Assembly: GCF_002878395.1 (NCBI RefSeq)
Contig: NC_061111.1
Span: 23,714,290-23,778,289, forward strand
Length of the DNA stretch: 64,000 nucleotides
Origin: Capsicum annuum
Lineage: Eukaryota > Streptophyta > Magnoliopsida > Solanales > Solanaceae
Direction: 5' to 3'
The notes under the pieces were generated by a model. The model did no database searches. It was not told the origin of the DNA and was given only the letters and a program-made list of their open reading frames with translations. The translations under genes were made by a program, and so were the position numbers. Of this stretch, positions 35,655 through 45,409 are shown piece after piece (the first letter of the stretch is position 1; every line of letters starts with the position of its first letter).

Positions 35655-36430
35655 CCCTAGCATGGGCCGATCCCAATGTTTATATATGGGTGGCAGCTCA
35701 GGGGCATAAGCCTAGCATGGGTTGATCCCGATTTTTCTATTTACCACTGATTAGTTGGTCATTTATATCATATGGCTTACAAAGATTATGAAGTAAGAAA
35801 GGTAAAATGAAGAAAAGAATGTAACGCACCCGACCCTATAAGTATATATAAAGGTGGTCTACAAGCACTATTTGTACACTTGTATCTGATTTTCATTGAG
35901 CTACTATATCATGTGTGGATACTTTCAGCCTAACATATTCAGTACATATTTTTGCATTAACGTCCCTTATGGGGGATCGATATTTCATGTTGTAGGCATA
36001 GGTGCTTCAGCTAATACACCTTCTCAGTAGGAGCCCAAGATAGCTAGCGGCTATTGGTGAGCTCTAGATTGATTTGAGGCTTTTTGAGTCTGTTCTATAT
36101 ATTTTGGTATTGTAAAGAAGTTAAGAGTATGACGGGGGTTTGTCCCGACCTTAACTAAGTGTCTATGTATCTTTTAGAGGCTTTGTAGACTAATGTAAAG
36201 CTAAGAATCACAGTGTCTTATCTTTTAGAAGTTATTTCCCCAATGACCAAGTTTGGTATATATTGTTTTGGGCTTGTCATTTATTTGTCATCAAGGCATT
36301 ATATCTATGTATGGCTAAACCTTTGGTTATTATAGTTACATGCATGAGAAGTACAAGGTTATGGATTGGTTCTCTCGGGCCTTCATGGCTACGGGTACCT
36401 GTCCGCCCCAATAGGATTTGAGGCATGACA
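35655..36430 (+). repeat. 3' part of another LTR
   Basis: Ends GAGGCATGACA at 36430, the terminus style of another Gypsy LTR family. A GGTCTACAAGCAC region with a TATATATAAAGG box lies near 35840. The phrase 'CCTAGCATGGG(C/T)(C/T)GATCCC' occurs twice (35656 and 35710). Its 5' part is not present, so element C probably inserted into this LTR. No gene. Confidence 0.55.
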
Positions 36431-37239
36431 AGGGATGAAGAAGAAGGAGAAAAAGCAAAAAAAATAGAAAAGTAAATGCCAAAAGGTCCCTGGTTCACCA
36501 TTCCCATGGTTGTTTGTTGGTTGGTTCGACCGTTCGTCATTCCCTTTAGTCGCTCACCGTCCCAACGTTCCCCTTCGTTGAGTGTAAGTGTATTTGGGTT
36601 CTTGCCTAGTTGTCTTTTTGGCTGAATGTATTGACGTATTTGGGTTGCTGAATATATTTGGATTTTAGGGCTTTGGGCTATAGCCTGTAGCGGGTACTAG
36701 CCACTGGGTATGTATTTTGGTTGTAGCTAAATAGCTAATGGGCTTAGATATTATAAATATTAAATGTATATTATATATATATAATAATTAAAAAAATATA
36801 TGAAAAATTTTTATTGAAACCAAAAATTGAATTACGTCAACCTAAAAATCGAACCAAAATATTGAATTTATAAACAAATAAATCAAAACCAAAATATCAA
36901 AATAATTTAGTTCGGTTTGGTATTTTGATTTTTCGATATGTATGTCCACCTCTATGTTTATCTTCTTCTTTTCTTTTTTTTTTTTCATTTTGAATCTGTA
37001 GAAATAGTTAACGTATGTTTTTCGGAACATCAAGATATACACTCGTTTGATTTAGATAAGCATATGGTGTAAGAAAGACGTATACAAACTGAAATCATCT
37101 AAATTGAATATTACAATTCATACATACCAATTTATATACCTATTCATGCACTAAAATAATTAATAACATATAAATTTTGGTGAGCACTAATTTTCATACA
37201 AATTTCAGTTATTAATTATTATACACCTTGTTAAAAACA
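36431..37239. other. Non-coding AT-rich interval
   Basis: Starts purine-rich and becomes strongly AT-rich from 36750. Around 36800-36950 there are repeated 'AACCAAAAT/ATTTTGGTT' words in both orientations, suggesting a small decayed foldback. No gene, RNA or clear element was recognised. Confidence 0.5.
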
Positions 37240-37700
37240 TTGTATTGGTATGAAATATATATGTTTTAAAAATATGTTGTGAAAAAGCTATAAAAACATA
37301 ATATGAAAAGAGTATAGAAATTAGTGTCCCAAATGGTTATTTAGTTACCTTCCAAAATCATTATGTGAAAATGTATAAAAGTTGATGTCTCGTATAGTTA
37401 TAATTAGCACCTAGAAATGTGGTATAAAAAGGGTATAGAAACCTGTGTCCCAAAGAATTATTTTCTTACCTCCTACAAATATGGTATAAAAAGGATATAA
37501 AAATTAATGTGTCCAATGGTAATTTAATTATATTCTACAAACATCGAAAAGGTATAGAAATTGTTGTCATGTATGGTTATTTAGTAAGCACCTAAAAATG
37601 TGATATGAAGAGGATATACAAATTGGTATTCCGATTAGTTATTTTAACTATTTTTTTAGAAATGTTGTATGAAAAGAACATAGAAAGTGGTGTGAAGTAA
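37240..37700 (+). repeat. Diverged ~60-bp tandem repeat
   Basis: The motif TATAGAAA/TATAAAA followed by 'GTGTC...TGGTTATTTAGTTA' recurs at 37313, 37374, 37434, 37496, 37553, 37615 and 37680, spaced 57-65 bp. Each unit also holds 'AAATGTGGTAT(A/G)AAAA'. Copies have drifted a lot. No coding capacity. Confidence 0.75.
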
Positions 37701-38699
37701 TAATATTGTAAAACCATAGTTTACTTGGTGAAGTTATTGAATTCTGAGGATGAAACCACAGTTTACCTTGTGTTCTGATTCATATAAAAAAATTGTTAAA
37801 TATCAGTTACATTTCATCTCCCTAAATGCATCACAAGCAGAGAATGTAAACTATCACCATCCATTTTAAATTCGAATCAAATAAAATACTTATATCAGTA
37901 TTTTACTATTAGAAGAAGAAAACTATGACAAATTAATTTAAGAGAAAATCGTGACGAAGAAGAAAAATTTTATGTTTGATAATAAAAATTTGAGAAAAAA
38001 AATCGTATGATTTCTAATGAAGAAGGAAAGAACCGTTTAGAGAGAAAAAAAAGAGATGATTGATATCCTAATAATAACTATTATCTTTTTTTTTATGGGT
38101 ATGAAATCTTTTTTTTTTTCTTATATGTAATTTATATTTTATTTTTTAATTAAATAAAAAAAATTATTAATTTTTTAATACCGAAATTTGCTACAACTTG
38201 CAAACTAAAAAATTTTGTTATAAGTTGCATTTAACCATCTAAGGATGGTTATTTGGGTTTTTACCCATAAAATTGCAGAAAGAGTTTTACTTAAATCAGT
38301 TTAAAGTTGCAGGAAGAGTTTTACTTAAATGCATAATGTCTAATTTCAAAATGATATTATTGATTTTCTAACCTAAAAAATGTTAACACATCTAGGCTTT
38401 TATTGCTTATTAAGTACATTAATGTTTTAAAATCAACTTAAGCCACATTAAAATAATTTCTTCATATAATTATTATAGGGAAAAAAAAACATTAACTAGT
38501 ATTAATACCCAATTAATATTGGATCATAATTAAGGGAGTAACCAGAGTAGAGGCGCTGTTTAAGGGAAAAAGTATCCAAACTACCATGTTAATAGTGACG
38601 GAAGAACATATTATTTAAGAATAATCTAGTATATAGTGAGCTGAGATGACTATATTTTATGTACATGGTTGAAGGGAATATTTTGAAAAAAGCAATTTT
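37701..38699. other. AT-rich interval without a recognised gene
   Basis: Long A and T runs. A 36-bp step duplication of 'AAGAGTTTTACTTAAAT' occurs at about 38280 and 38316. Nothing else supportable. Confidence 0.5.
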
Positions 38700-39624
38700 A
38701 TGAAAATGAATGATAATATATCTGATGTGATGGTAGATAAATTCAAGATACTTATTTTGTATGCACTTAGAAATATAAAAGTAGCAGATATAAGAAAAAT
38801 AATATTAGAAAAAGCTTTTGGTGAATATTACATGACTAGAGTAAGTTATATACCATATCTACCTAACTACTCTTACAAATATTTACGATGATAAGTTACA
38901 TAAAATTTTTAGGAAAAAATATAAAAAAAAATGCAGTTACTAGAAAAACAGATAAAAATAAATATAGATAAATACATGGAAAACAAAGATATAAAATTTC
39001 TTAATAAAAATATGCAAAAACTACTAAGGCTAAAACAAACAACTACAAAATATTATAATAAAACCAATTTTAAAAATAGATCATTTAGATTATCTTAAAG
39101 TTTTAATATTATATATACTTAAAAACATAGAAATAATAGATATTAAGAAAATAATATTAGAAGAAGTAATAAACTATGAAATTGAAACTACAAATTGTCT
39201 AGAACAGTTATACGAAGAAAGTTACCCAGAAGTATATTATTCAGATTAAAAAATGTTAGAATATATTAGACAAACTAGAGAAAATCAAGAAAATCTAAAT
39301 AATGAAATTAATTATAGAAACCGAATTAGGAAAATAATGGAAGACCTAAAAGAAAAATTAATATGGATAGAAAAAACCTTAGAAAATTTAGATAAAAGTA
39401 CATGTGATAGTTTATATAATTTAAAAAACTCACTACGAGAAGAACAACACAAGATAATAAATAACATTGAAAACCTAGAATTAGATATACATTATAGCAC
39501 AGATAGGATAAATTATTATACAAAAATTTGTAACTCTGCAATTACTACAGGATAAAATAAGTAATGAATATATCGTACAAAAAAAGTAAATTATTAAAAG
39601 ATATTGAAACAAAATATCCACGCA
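38700..39624 (+). mobile_element. Endogenous pararetrovirus-like fragment (Caulimoviridae, inferred)
   Basis: A block near 75-80% AT holding several short plus-strand reading frames packed end to end: 38700-38891, an interrupted stretch to 39249, 39253-39555 (100 codons, Lys/Glu/Asn-rich, coiled-coil-like), then a start at 39563. Gaps between a stop and the next ATG are only a few bases, a polycistronic arrangement unusual for plant DNA and usual in pararetroviruses. A ~27-residue module occurs twice (38730-38815 and 39085-39180). Its last 120 bp recur at 63855. The assignment rests on composition and layout; no RT or coat motif is visible. It is truncated and non-functional as it stands. Confidence 0.5.
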
Positions 39625-40174
39625 ATGTATTCTCGTGGATCCTTATGTTGTTGTCTCTCATAAGTTTTTGTCAGGTAAAGTATCAATTACAAGTTATTAT
39701 TAATTCTTAAATATACTTTTGAATAATTTTAATTGTTTAAGTTTCTAAAATACGTGTATTTTTAGTATTTTTAAATATTTAGTAAACTTTGATAGTTAGC
39801 TTTTATGAAAGTTGTATAGAAGAGAAAAAGATTTAATTATGGAAACTCAAATTTAGAGTTGCATTCTTTGCTAATTTTCAACTATTTTTAATGTTCGATA
39901 AAGGTCTTTTAGGTGCGGTCTCTACTATTTTTGAATATGTAATTTCTAAACTTTTTTGTTGTTCCTATTTGTTTGGTCACTCACAATGTACGTTATATCT
40001 AAATATTTAAAATTTGATAAAGATATAATAAATACGAAAATTATTAATTTTTGACAAACTTAAAAAACTAAAATATATGAGAAGTTATTTATATCCATTC
40101 CAAACATAAAAGACTATTTAATTTGTATTACTTAAAGCGAGAGTAAATTAGTATTTTGTCTTGCTGGGAGCTAG

Positions 40175-40536
40175 AATTGGGAGTTGGTGTGTTACAAATT
40201 GGAGTGCAACATGTGAGGCATTAAAAGCCTATCTGGATGAAAACTGTCAAAGACAGAACCTTTTTAAAAACATTAAACCTAGAAAACCTTGCTTTGAGCC
40301 AAATACAACTCGCAGACATGCTTCCTATATTCGTAACCTCGAGTTTAAGTTACATCGTGTTCCTTGTCCGGAGACACTCGGGATGATAGTCCATACAAAC
40401 CCATGTAAGCTTTTCTCATGATAGATTTTCTAATTTAAAGTTAACGTGTTTAATTCTATCGAGAAATTATGAACTTATTTCTTTAATATGTCTATTTTGT
40501 AATTTTACAGCTTATGAAGATTGTATGTACAGATGA
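40175..40536 (+). pseudogene. X8 (CBM43) domain protein, 3' exons
   Basis: Exon 40175-40404 reads as an X8 domain: 'SWCVTNWSATCEALKAYLDE', then 'PCFEPNTTRRHASYIRN' and 'VPCPETLGMIVHTNP'. X8 domains bind beta-1,3-glucan in cell-wall and plasmodesmal proteins. A GTAAGC donor (40405) and TTTTACAG acceptor (40510) define a 106-bp intron. Joining in phase gives the expected ending 'NPSYEDCMYR' and a stop at 40534-40536. One conserved Cys (family 'DCS') is absent. An upstream exon is not clear: 39637-39675 is hydrophobic and ends CAG|GTAAAG like a signal-peptide exon, but the splice phases do not agree, and pararetrovirus-like DNA ends at 39624. 39676-40174 otherwise looks intronic. It may be a live gene with an unseen start or a relic. 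Confidence 0.65.
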
Positions 40537-40760
40537 AGTTTCTCAATCAACTAGAGAGTTCGTTCAATTAGAGGATGCAAACTGTTTTAATTTGTATTAA
40601 TTAAGATAGTTCTAATTATGAAGCATCGTAGAATAAAAAATGATTGCTTCTTAGATCATCTATTAATCATTTTAGCAAATGTGTAGTAGATGATCCTTTA
40701 AAGTTTCTTCATGAAATATATTGAGATATTATAGCAATCTCTTGATCTAAATTTTATGAA

Positions 40761-41035
40761 CGAAAAAGAGCCAAAAATAACCCCGAACTATTCGAAATGA
40801 AGCAAAAACACCATTAACTAGTTTTTTTGACTCAAAAATATTCCTTCGTTAAATTTTTGACTTAAAAATATCCTTCTCTCATGAAATGACACCAAGCACA
40901 CCACGTGAATAAAAAATACCACATGACCAGCCCATATCAATGTCCACACGAAAAATCATCCCATTTATCATTTTATTTTTTATCCATTCAAATCCCGACT
41001 ATCAAGCTCGATTTTCATGTCCGATTTGACCATCA
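40761..41035 (+). repeat. Left terminal inverted repeat of the Mutator-like element
   Basis: Matches the complement of 60308-60506, sharing 'AGCCAAAAATA', 'GACACCAAGCAC', 'CATG(A/G)CCAG' and 'ATCAAGCTC(G/A)ATTTTCATGTC'. It is ~75 bp longer than the right copy because of small insertions. 41036-41640 is non-coding, with T/C-rich 'TTGTTGTTGTT' tracts at 41460-41610. Confidence 0.8.
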
Positions 41036-41789
41036 TATCAATTGAAAAGAAGAAAATAACCAGCAATGAAGTCAACAAAGCACAAAATGAGGTGTAAGGC
41101 TATTCAAAAGAATGTAAAGGAATTTTGAGAATTGAAATAACATGGCATGTTGCAAGAGAAATACTATAAAGATTTTCAACATTTCATTTTCTCTTTTTAA
41201 TACTTTCCACTTCTCAGAATATAGAAAAGACTAAGAAGGGGGTTTGAGCTGTAGGTGATAAAAGAGTTTGAAAATGAGGTGTAGGTTACTCAAGTCTTAA
41301 TAATTGAGTGGAGGTGACAATTACTTTACTATGGATTAAGAAAGTTGGATAAATTTCAAAATAACCCACAAGTTTTTAAATTTATACTTTGATCCAAATG
41401 TTAGTTGATATAATGGAAAACGGAGGGGAAAAAGGCATGTTTCTCTCTCTTCTCATCCGTTGTTGTTTTCTCTCTCTATGCGATTTTTGTTGTTCATTGT
41501 TGTTGTTGCTTTATTCATCATCTTCGGCTTCATTATCATCATCTTATACTTCATTATCCTCTTCACATTCTTCTTGTTGACCATTGTTGTTGTTGTTGTT
41601 ACCGCAACTGCTGCTCTTTGACCAATTTCTTAGGTCAAATTTTATTTCGTACATCACTTTCAACTTTCGCATTTACTTGATAGGAGACATTGGTAAGTCA
41701 AATTATGTTATTTTGTTGAATTTGTCATCTGAGTAACTGCTAGTGTGCTGATTTTTCAATAATAGCTAGCACGTGAACATGAATGTAAC

Positions 41790-42230
41790 ATAAGAGCTAT
41801 CAGTTTAAACAGATCCATCATCTATTGCACCAGATAATATTGCAACAAAAGACTCATATGTTGGATTCATGTGGATGGTTCTACAGTGCCCGTAACATGA
41901 ATCGAACAAATGGTTATTCTGTTGCGACAGATTAGTAATTCATACCAACAGATACTTATATGTTGGATTTATGTTTATGGTTCTATAGTACTCGTAACAT
42001 GAATTGAACAGATGGGTATTTTGTTGCAAACAGATTAGTAATCTATTCCAACAGATAATTAATCTGGTGCACCAGATTAGTAATCTGTTCCAACAGACAT
42101 TTAATCTGTTGCACAAGATTAGTAATCTATTCCAACATACAAGTAATTTATTGCAACAGAATATTTATCTGTTGCAACAGATTATAGTTTTGTTGCAACA
42201 GATGAATAACCTATTTCAAACAACACAATA
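41790..42230 (+). repeat. CAACAGAT / ATCTGTTG array 1
   Basis: Variants of CAACAGAT and ATCTGTTG alternate every ~20-26 bp. A perfect 16-bp palindrome ATCTGTTGCAACAGAT lies at 42167-42182. The open reading stretch through the array is a product of the repeat and is not called as a gene. Confidence 0.85.
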
Positions 42231-42489
42231 TAGCTCCTGTCATAAACCAAATAGATAACTCGTATGTAGATCTCTTGCTATTGATACTGGATTCAAATTA
42301 TTACTTAATCGTAGATATGTTTGCTGAGAACAAGAAATAGACAGAATAAAAATTAAATAAAATTAAAACGTCAAAGTGGATCAAACATAAATATTTTACT
42401 AAACCAAAAAATATAAATACATAGGTAAAAGAAAAAAATAATCTAATTATTGTTATTATTATCATCATTATTATTATTATTATTATTAC

Positions 42490-42658
42490 CAGCCGACCAA
42501 TCTTCAACCGGCAGCAGCAGCACCCTCGTCATCCTGTGGATCTCCTGCAACATCCTTACTCTGACGGCGGCCAACTCCCACTGCAGGTCATGAACCTGCA
42601 TCTGCAGTTCCCGCACGACGTCTCATAAAATAGCGACATCCCACACTGGATCAGTCAT
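42490..42658 (-). pseudogene. Small coiled-coil ORF, copy 1 (broken)
   Basis: From an ATG at 42658 (minus) the reading is MTDPVWDVAIL and then a TGA at codon 12. Beyond the stop the same frame continues with heptad-like sequence ('DVVRELQMQVHDLQWELAAV', 'RMTRVLLLPVEDW') and then runs into an ATT/AAT microsatellite (42440-42490). It aligns with the intact copy at 44746-45018 (shared 'LLLP' end, similar start). A GGAGGGACCTATTATA segment upstream (about 42870-42887) matches the promoter of copy 2. Function unknown. Confidence 0.5.
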
Positions 42659-44745
42659 ATCTAGAACATGCATAAATTGCAAAAAAACACAAAAACAAGA
42701 GTAAAGAAAAGAATCCAAAAGTAATACAACGTATATCAACACCAAAAGCAAGAAAAAAACTTACCAGAGACAGTAAAAAGCTATCAAGTCCTTGAAGAGA
42801 AAGTAGTTGAAGGTGTAATATGAAAGACAAGAGCAAGAAATAAATAGAGCGTAGTAGAATGAACGAGTAAGGAGGGACCTATTATAGAGGATTGAATTTG
42901 AATGAGTTGGGCAAAAAGGCGCAACTGTTCACCTCCATTTATTAATTACATTCAAATTGGTGACTTTTTTATTACTGTGAAAAGTTATGACTTGATAAGT
43001 TGAGACTTAATTAGTTCTTTTAAGTAAACATTTTTATTGAGTTGTGGCAACAGATTATATATTTGTTGCATCAGATAACCCATCTGTGACAATAGATATA
43101 CCATTTGTTGCAACAAATCGATAATCTATTGCATTAGATAATATATTTATTGCAACATATATCTTTTTTAATAATCATCATATCTTTTTCTTTAATCCAA
43201 ATTTGGTGATTTTTTTATTATATAAATTTATAAAATAGATTCAAAAACAAAAATGTTGTAAAGTCACTACTTGTCGCCTATTTAAACACCAATTATTCAA
43301 ATTTGTGTTTAGTCCCTCCTTTTCGTATTAGTTAGACTTGGCACACCCCTTAAGAAAAATATTTAGTAGGGGTCTATTTTACCAAATTAGATCTATTAAT
43401 TATGCTTTGAAAATATATAAATTTGAATATATAAATCAACAATCTGTTGCATCAAAAAGGCGCGACTGTTCACCTCCATTTGTCAGTTACATTTAAACTG
43501 GTGACTTTTTTATTACTGTGAAAAGTTATGACTTGATAAGATATGACTTAATTAGTTTCTTTTAGTAACCATTTTTATTGAGTTGTGGCAACAGATTATA
43601 TATCTGTGCATCAGATAACCCATCTGTGACAACAGATATACCATTTTTTGCAACAAATCGGTAATCTGTTGCATCAGATAATAAATTTGTTGCAACATAC
43701 ATCTTTTTTAATAATCATCATATCTTTATCTTTTAATCCAAATATCTTCATCTTTTAATCCAAATTTGGTGACTTTTTTATTATATAAATTAAAAAACAT
43801 ATTTAAAAACAAAAATGTCGAAAAGTACTACTTGTCGTCTATTTAAACATCAATTATTCAAATTTGTGTTTAGTCCCTCCGTTTCGTATTAGTTAGAGTT
43901 GGCACACCCATTAATAAAAATATTAATTAGGGGTCTATTTTACCAAATTAGATTTATTAATTATACTTTGAAAATAAATAAATTTGAATATATAAATCGA
44001 CAATCTGTTGCATAAAAAAGACGCAACTGTTCATCTCTATTTATTAATTACATTCAAACTGGCGACTTTTTGATTACTGAAGAAAGTTATGACTTAATTA
44101 AATCAAGCTGATTACTAACTTTTTGATTATTGTGGTAAGTCCTATTATTATTAATTAGTTCTTTTCATGTATCCATTTTTATTGAGTTGTGGCAACAGAT
44201 TATATCTGTTGCATCAGATAACCCATCTATGACAACAGATATACCATTTGTTGCAACACATCGATAATCTGTTGCATCAAATAATCTATTTGTTGCACAT
44301 ATAAGCTATATTTTTCAATAATCATCATATCCTTAATATAAATTTGGTGAATTTCTTTTTTATTATATAAATTAGAAAACATATTTAAAAATAAATATAT
44401 AGAAAAGTCGCGATCAGTTATTAAAATTAAATAACTGTTCTTTTACGGTTATAAATTTTGTTTATCATTTATTTCCTTATTTTACGAACCATTTTTCATA
44501 TGAAATAATTGAAAAGTCATGACTGAAGACTTTTCACCCCCTCAATAATAATAATAACCTCTTTTTATTAATAATCGCCTTTTGCAACATATGATCCATC
44601 TGTCGCAACAGATTAACCCTCTGTTGCAACATATGGTTCATCCGTTGCCACAAACCCTCAATCCCTACTTCCAACTGTCGACTTGTTGAGAATGAGGAAT
44701 AGACAAAATAAAAATTAAATATTAAATAAGAATTAAAATCCAAAG

Positions 44746-45018
44746 TCAACTAAGATTTTTGAATCCCCTAGGTAGATCCGATATAAAAAAGGAAAAACAT
44801 AACCTATTAATTATTACTACTATTATTATTATCATTATTATTATAAGTAATACTATTACTACTTTATTGTCTGAAGGACAATTTTCATTCGGAAGCAGCA
44901 GGACCCTCTTCAGCCTTGCTCTAAAGTCGGCCAAATCCCTCTGGAGTTCATCATACTGCCTTCGAAGTTTTCGGAAGGACTCGATATAAATCTTTTTGTA
45001 CGAATCTGGTTCAGCCAT
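44746..45018 (-). CDS. Small coiled-coil ORF, copy 2 (intact, unknown)
   Basis: A 90-codon minus-strand frame from ATG 45018. The first ~50 residues are charged and helical ('RKLRRQYDELQRDLADFRAR', ending 'LLLPNEN'). The remainder is Ile/Val-rich because the frame runs through an ATT/TAT microsatellite (44815-44870), so the genuine protein may be shorter. A TATAAATA box lies 40-50 bp upstream (45061-45070, minus), in a segment shared with copy 1. No family recognised; it could be an exon of a larger transcript. Confidence 0.4.
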   Translation of the reverse strand: MAEPDSYKKIYIESFRKLRRQYDELQRDLADFRARLKRVLLLPNENCPSDNKVVIVLLIIIMIIIIVVIINRLCFSFFISDLPRGFKNLS

Positions 45019-45060
45019 ATCTGAAAGTGTAGTAGTAGAATGAACGAGTAAGGAGGGACC

Positions 45061-45070
45061 TATTTATAAA
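45061..45070 (-). promoter_or_regulatory. TATA box upstream of small ORF copy 2
   Basis: The plus strand reads TATTTATAAA, so the minus strand reads TTTATAAATA. It sits ~43 bp before the ATG, inside a block (GAACGAGTAAGGAGGGACCTATT) also found upstream of copy 1 near 42860-42885. Confidence 0.45.
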
Positions 45071-45219
45071 GGAAGGGGTTAGTCAAAAAGCCATGACTGT
45101 TCATCCCTTAATTAAATAAAACTGGCAAATTTTCAAATATGTAAATTAAAAAAATAGATCTAAATAAACATTTTATCTTTATTGTATCTTGGATTAAAAA
45201 AAATTACTTTAAAATAAAT

Positions 45220-45390
45220 CTAACAGATGGGTAATCTATTGTAAAATACATTCTATTTGTTAGATAATTTACAAAATATTGAAACTGTTGCAACAGATGC
45301 ATATATCTGTTTGATTTTTCGAACATATAAGCCATATGTTACAACAGATTGATCATCTGTCATAGCAGATGTCTATAACTATTTGATAAT
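45220..45390 (+). repeat. CAACAGAT array 2
   Basis: Several degenerate CAACAGAT/ATCTGTTG words, between small ORF copy 2 and the long palindrome. Confidence 0.65.
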
Positions 45391-45409
45391 TTTAACAAGT
45401 TAGTCATCG

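Larger units (their letters stand above)
42905..45110 (+). repeat. ~550-bp tandem duplication
   Basis: A unit beginning 'AAAAAGGCGCAACTGTTCACC' recurs near 42913, 43455 and 44018, with a diverged start again near 45085. Each full unit contains 'GGTGACTTTTTTATTACTG', a CAACAGAT/ATCTGTTG cluster, then 'TTTAGTCCCTCC...GTATTAGTTAGA.TTGGCACACC'. Spacing is ~542 and ~563 bp for the first steps. The third unit is altered and interrupted after ~44400. Confidence 0.75.

Noticed and set aside
35820..36430. Separate 611-bp LTR starting TGTAACGCACC
   Set aside because: The sequence to its left continues in the same LTR style and no TSD is seen; it was kept as part of one LTR fragment.
41389..41580. Cys/Ser-rich small secreted protein
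   Set aside because: Low-complexity TTG/TCT/TCA tracts produce the frame; there is no conserved motif.
42004..42258. Gln/Leu/Asn-rich open frame
   Set aside because: It is a translation of the CAACAGAT/ATCTGTTG array; the periodic residues follow the DNA repeat.
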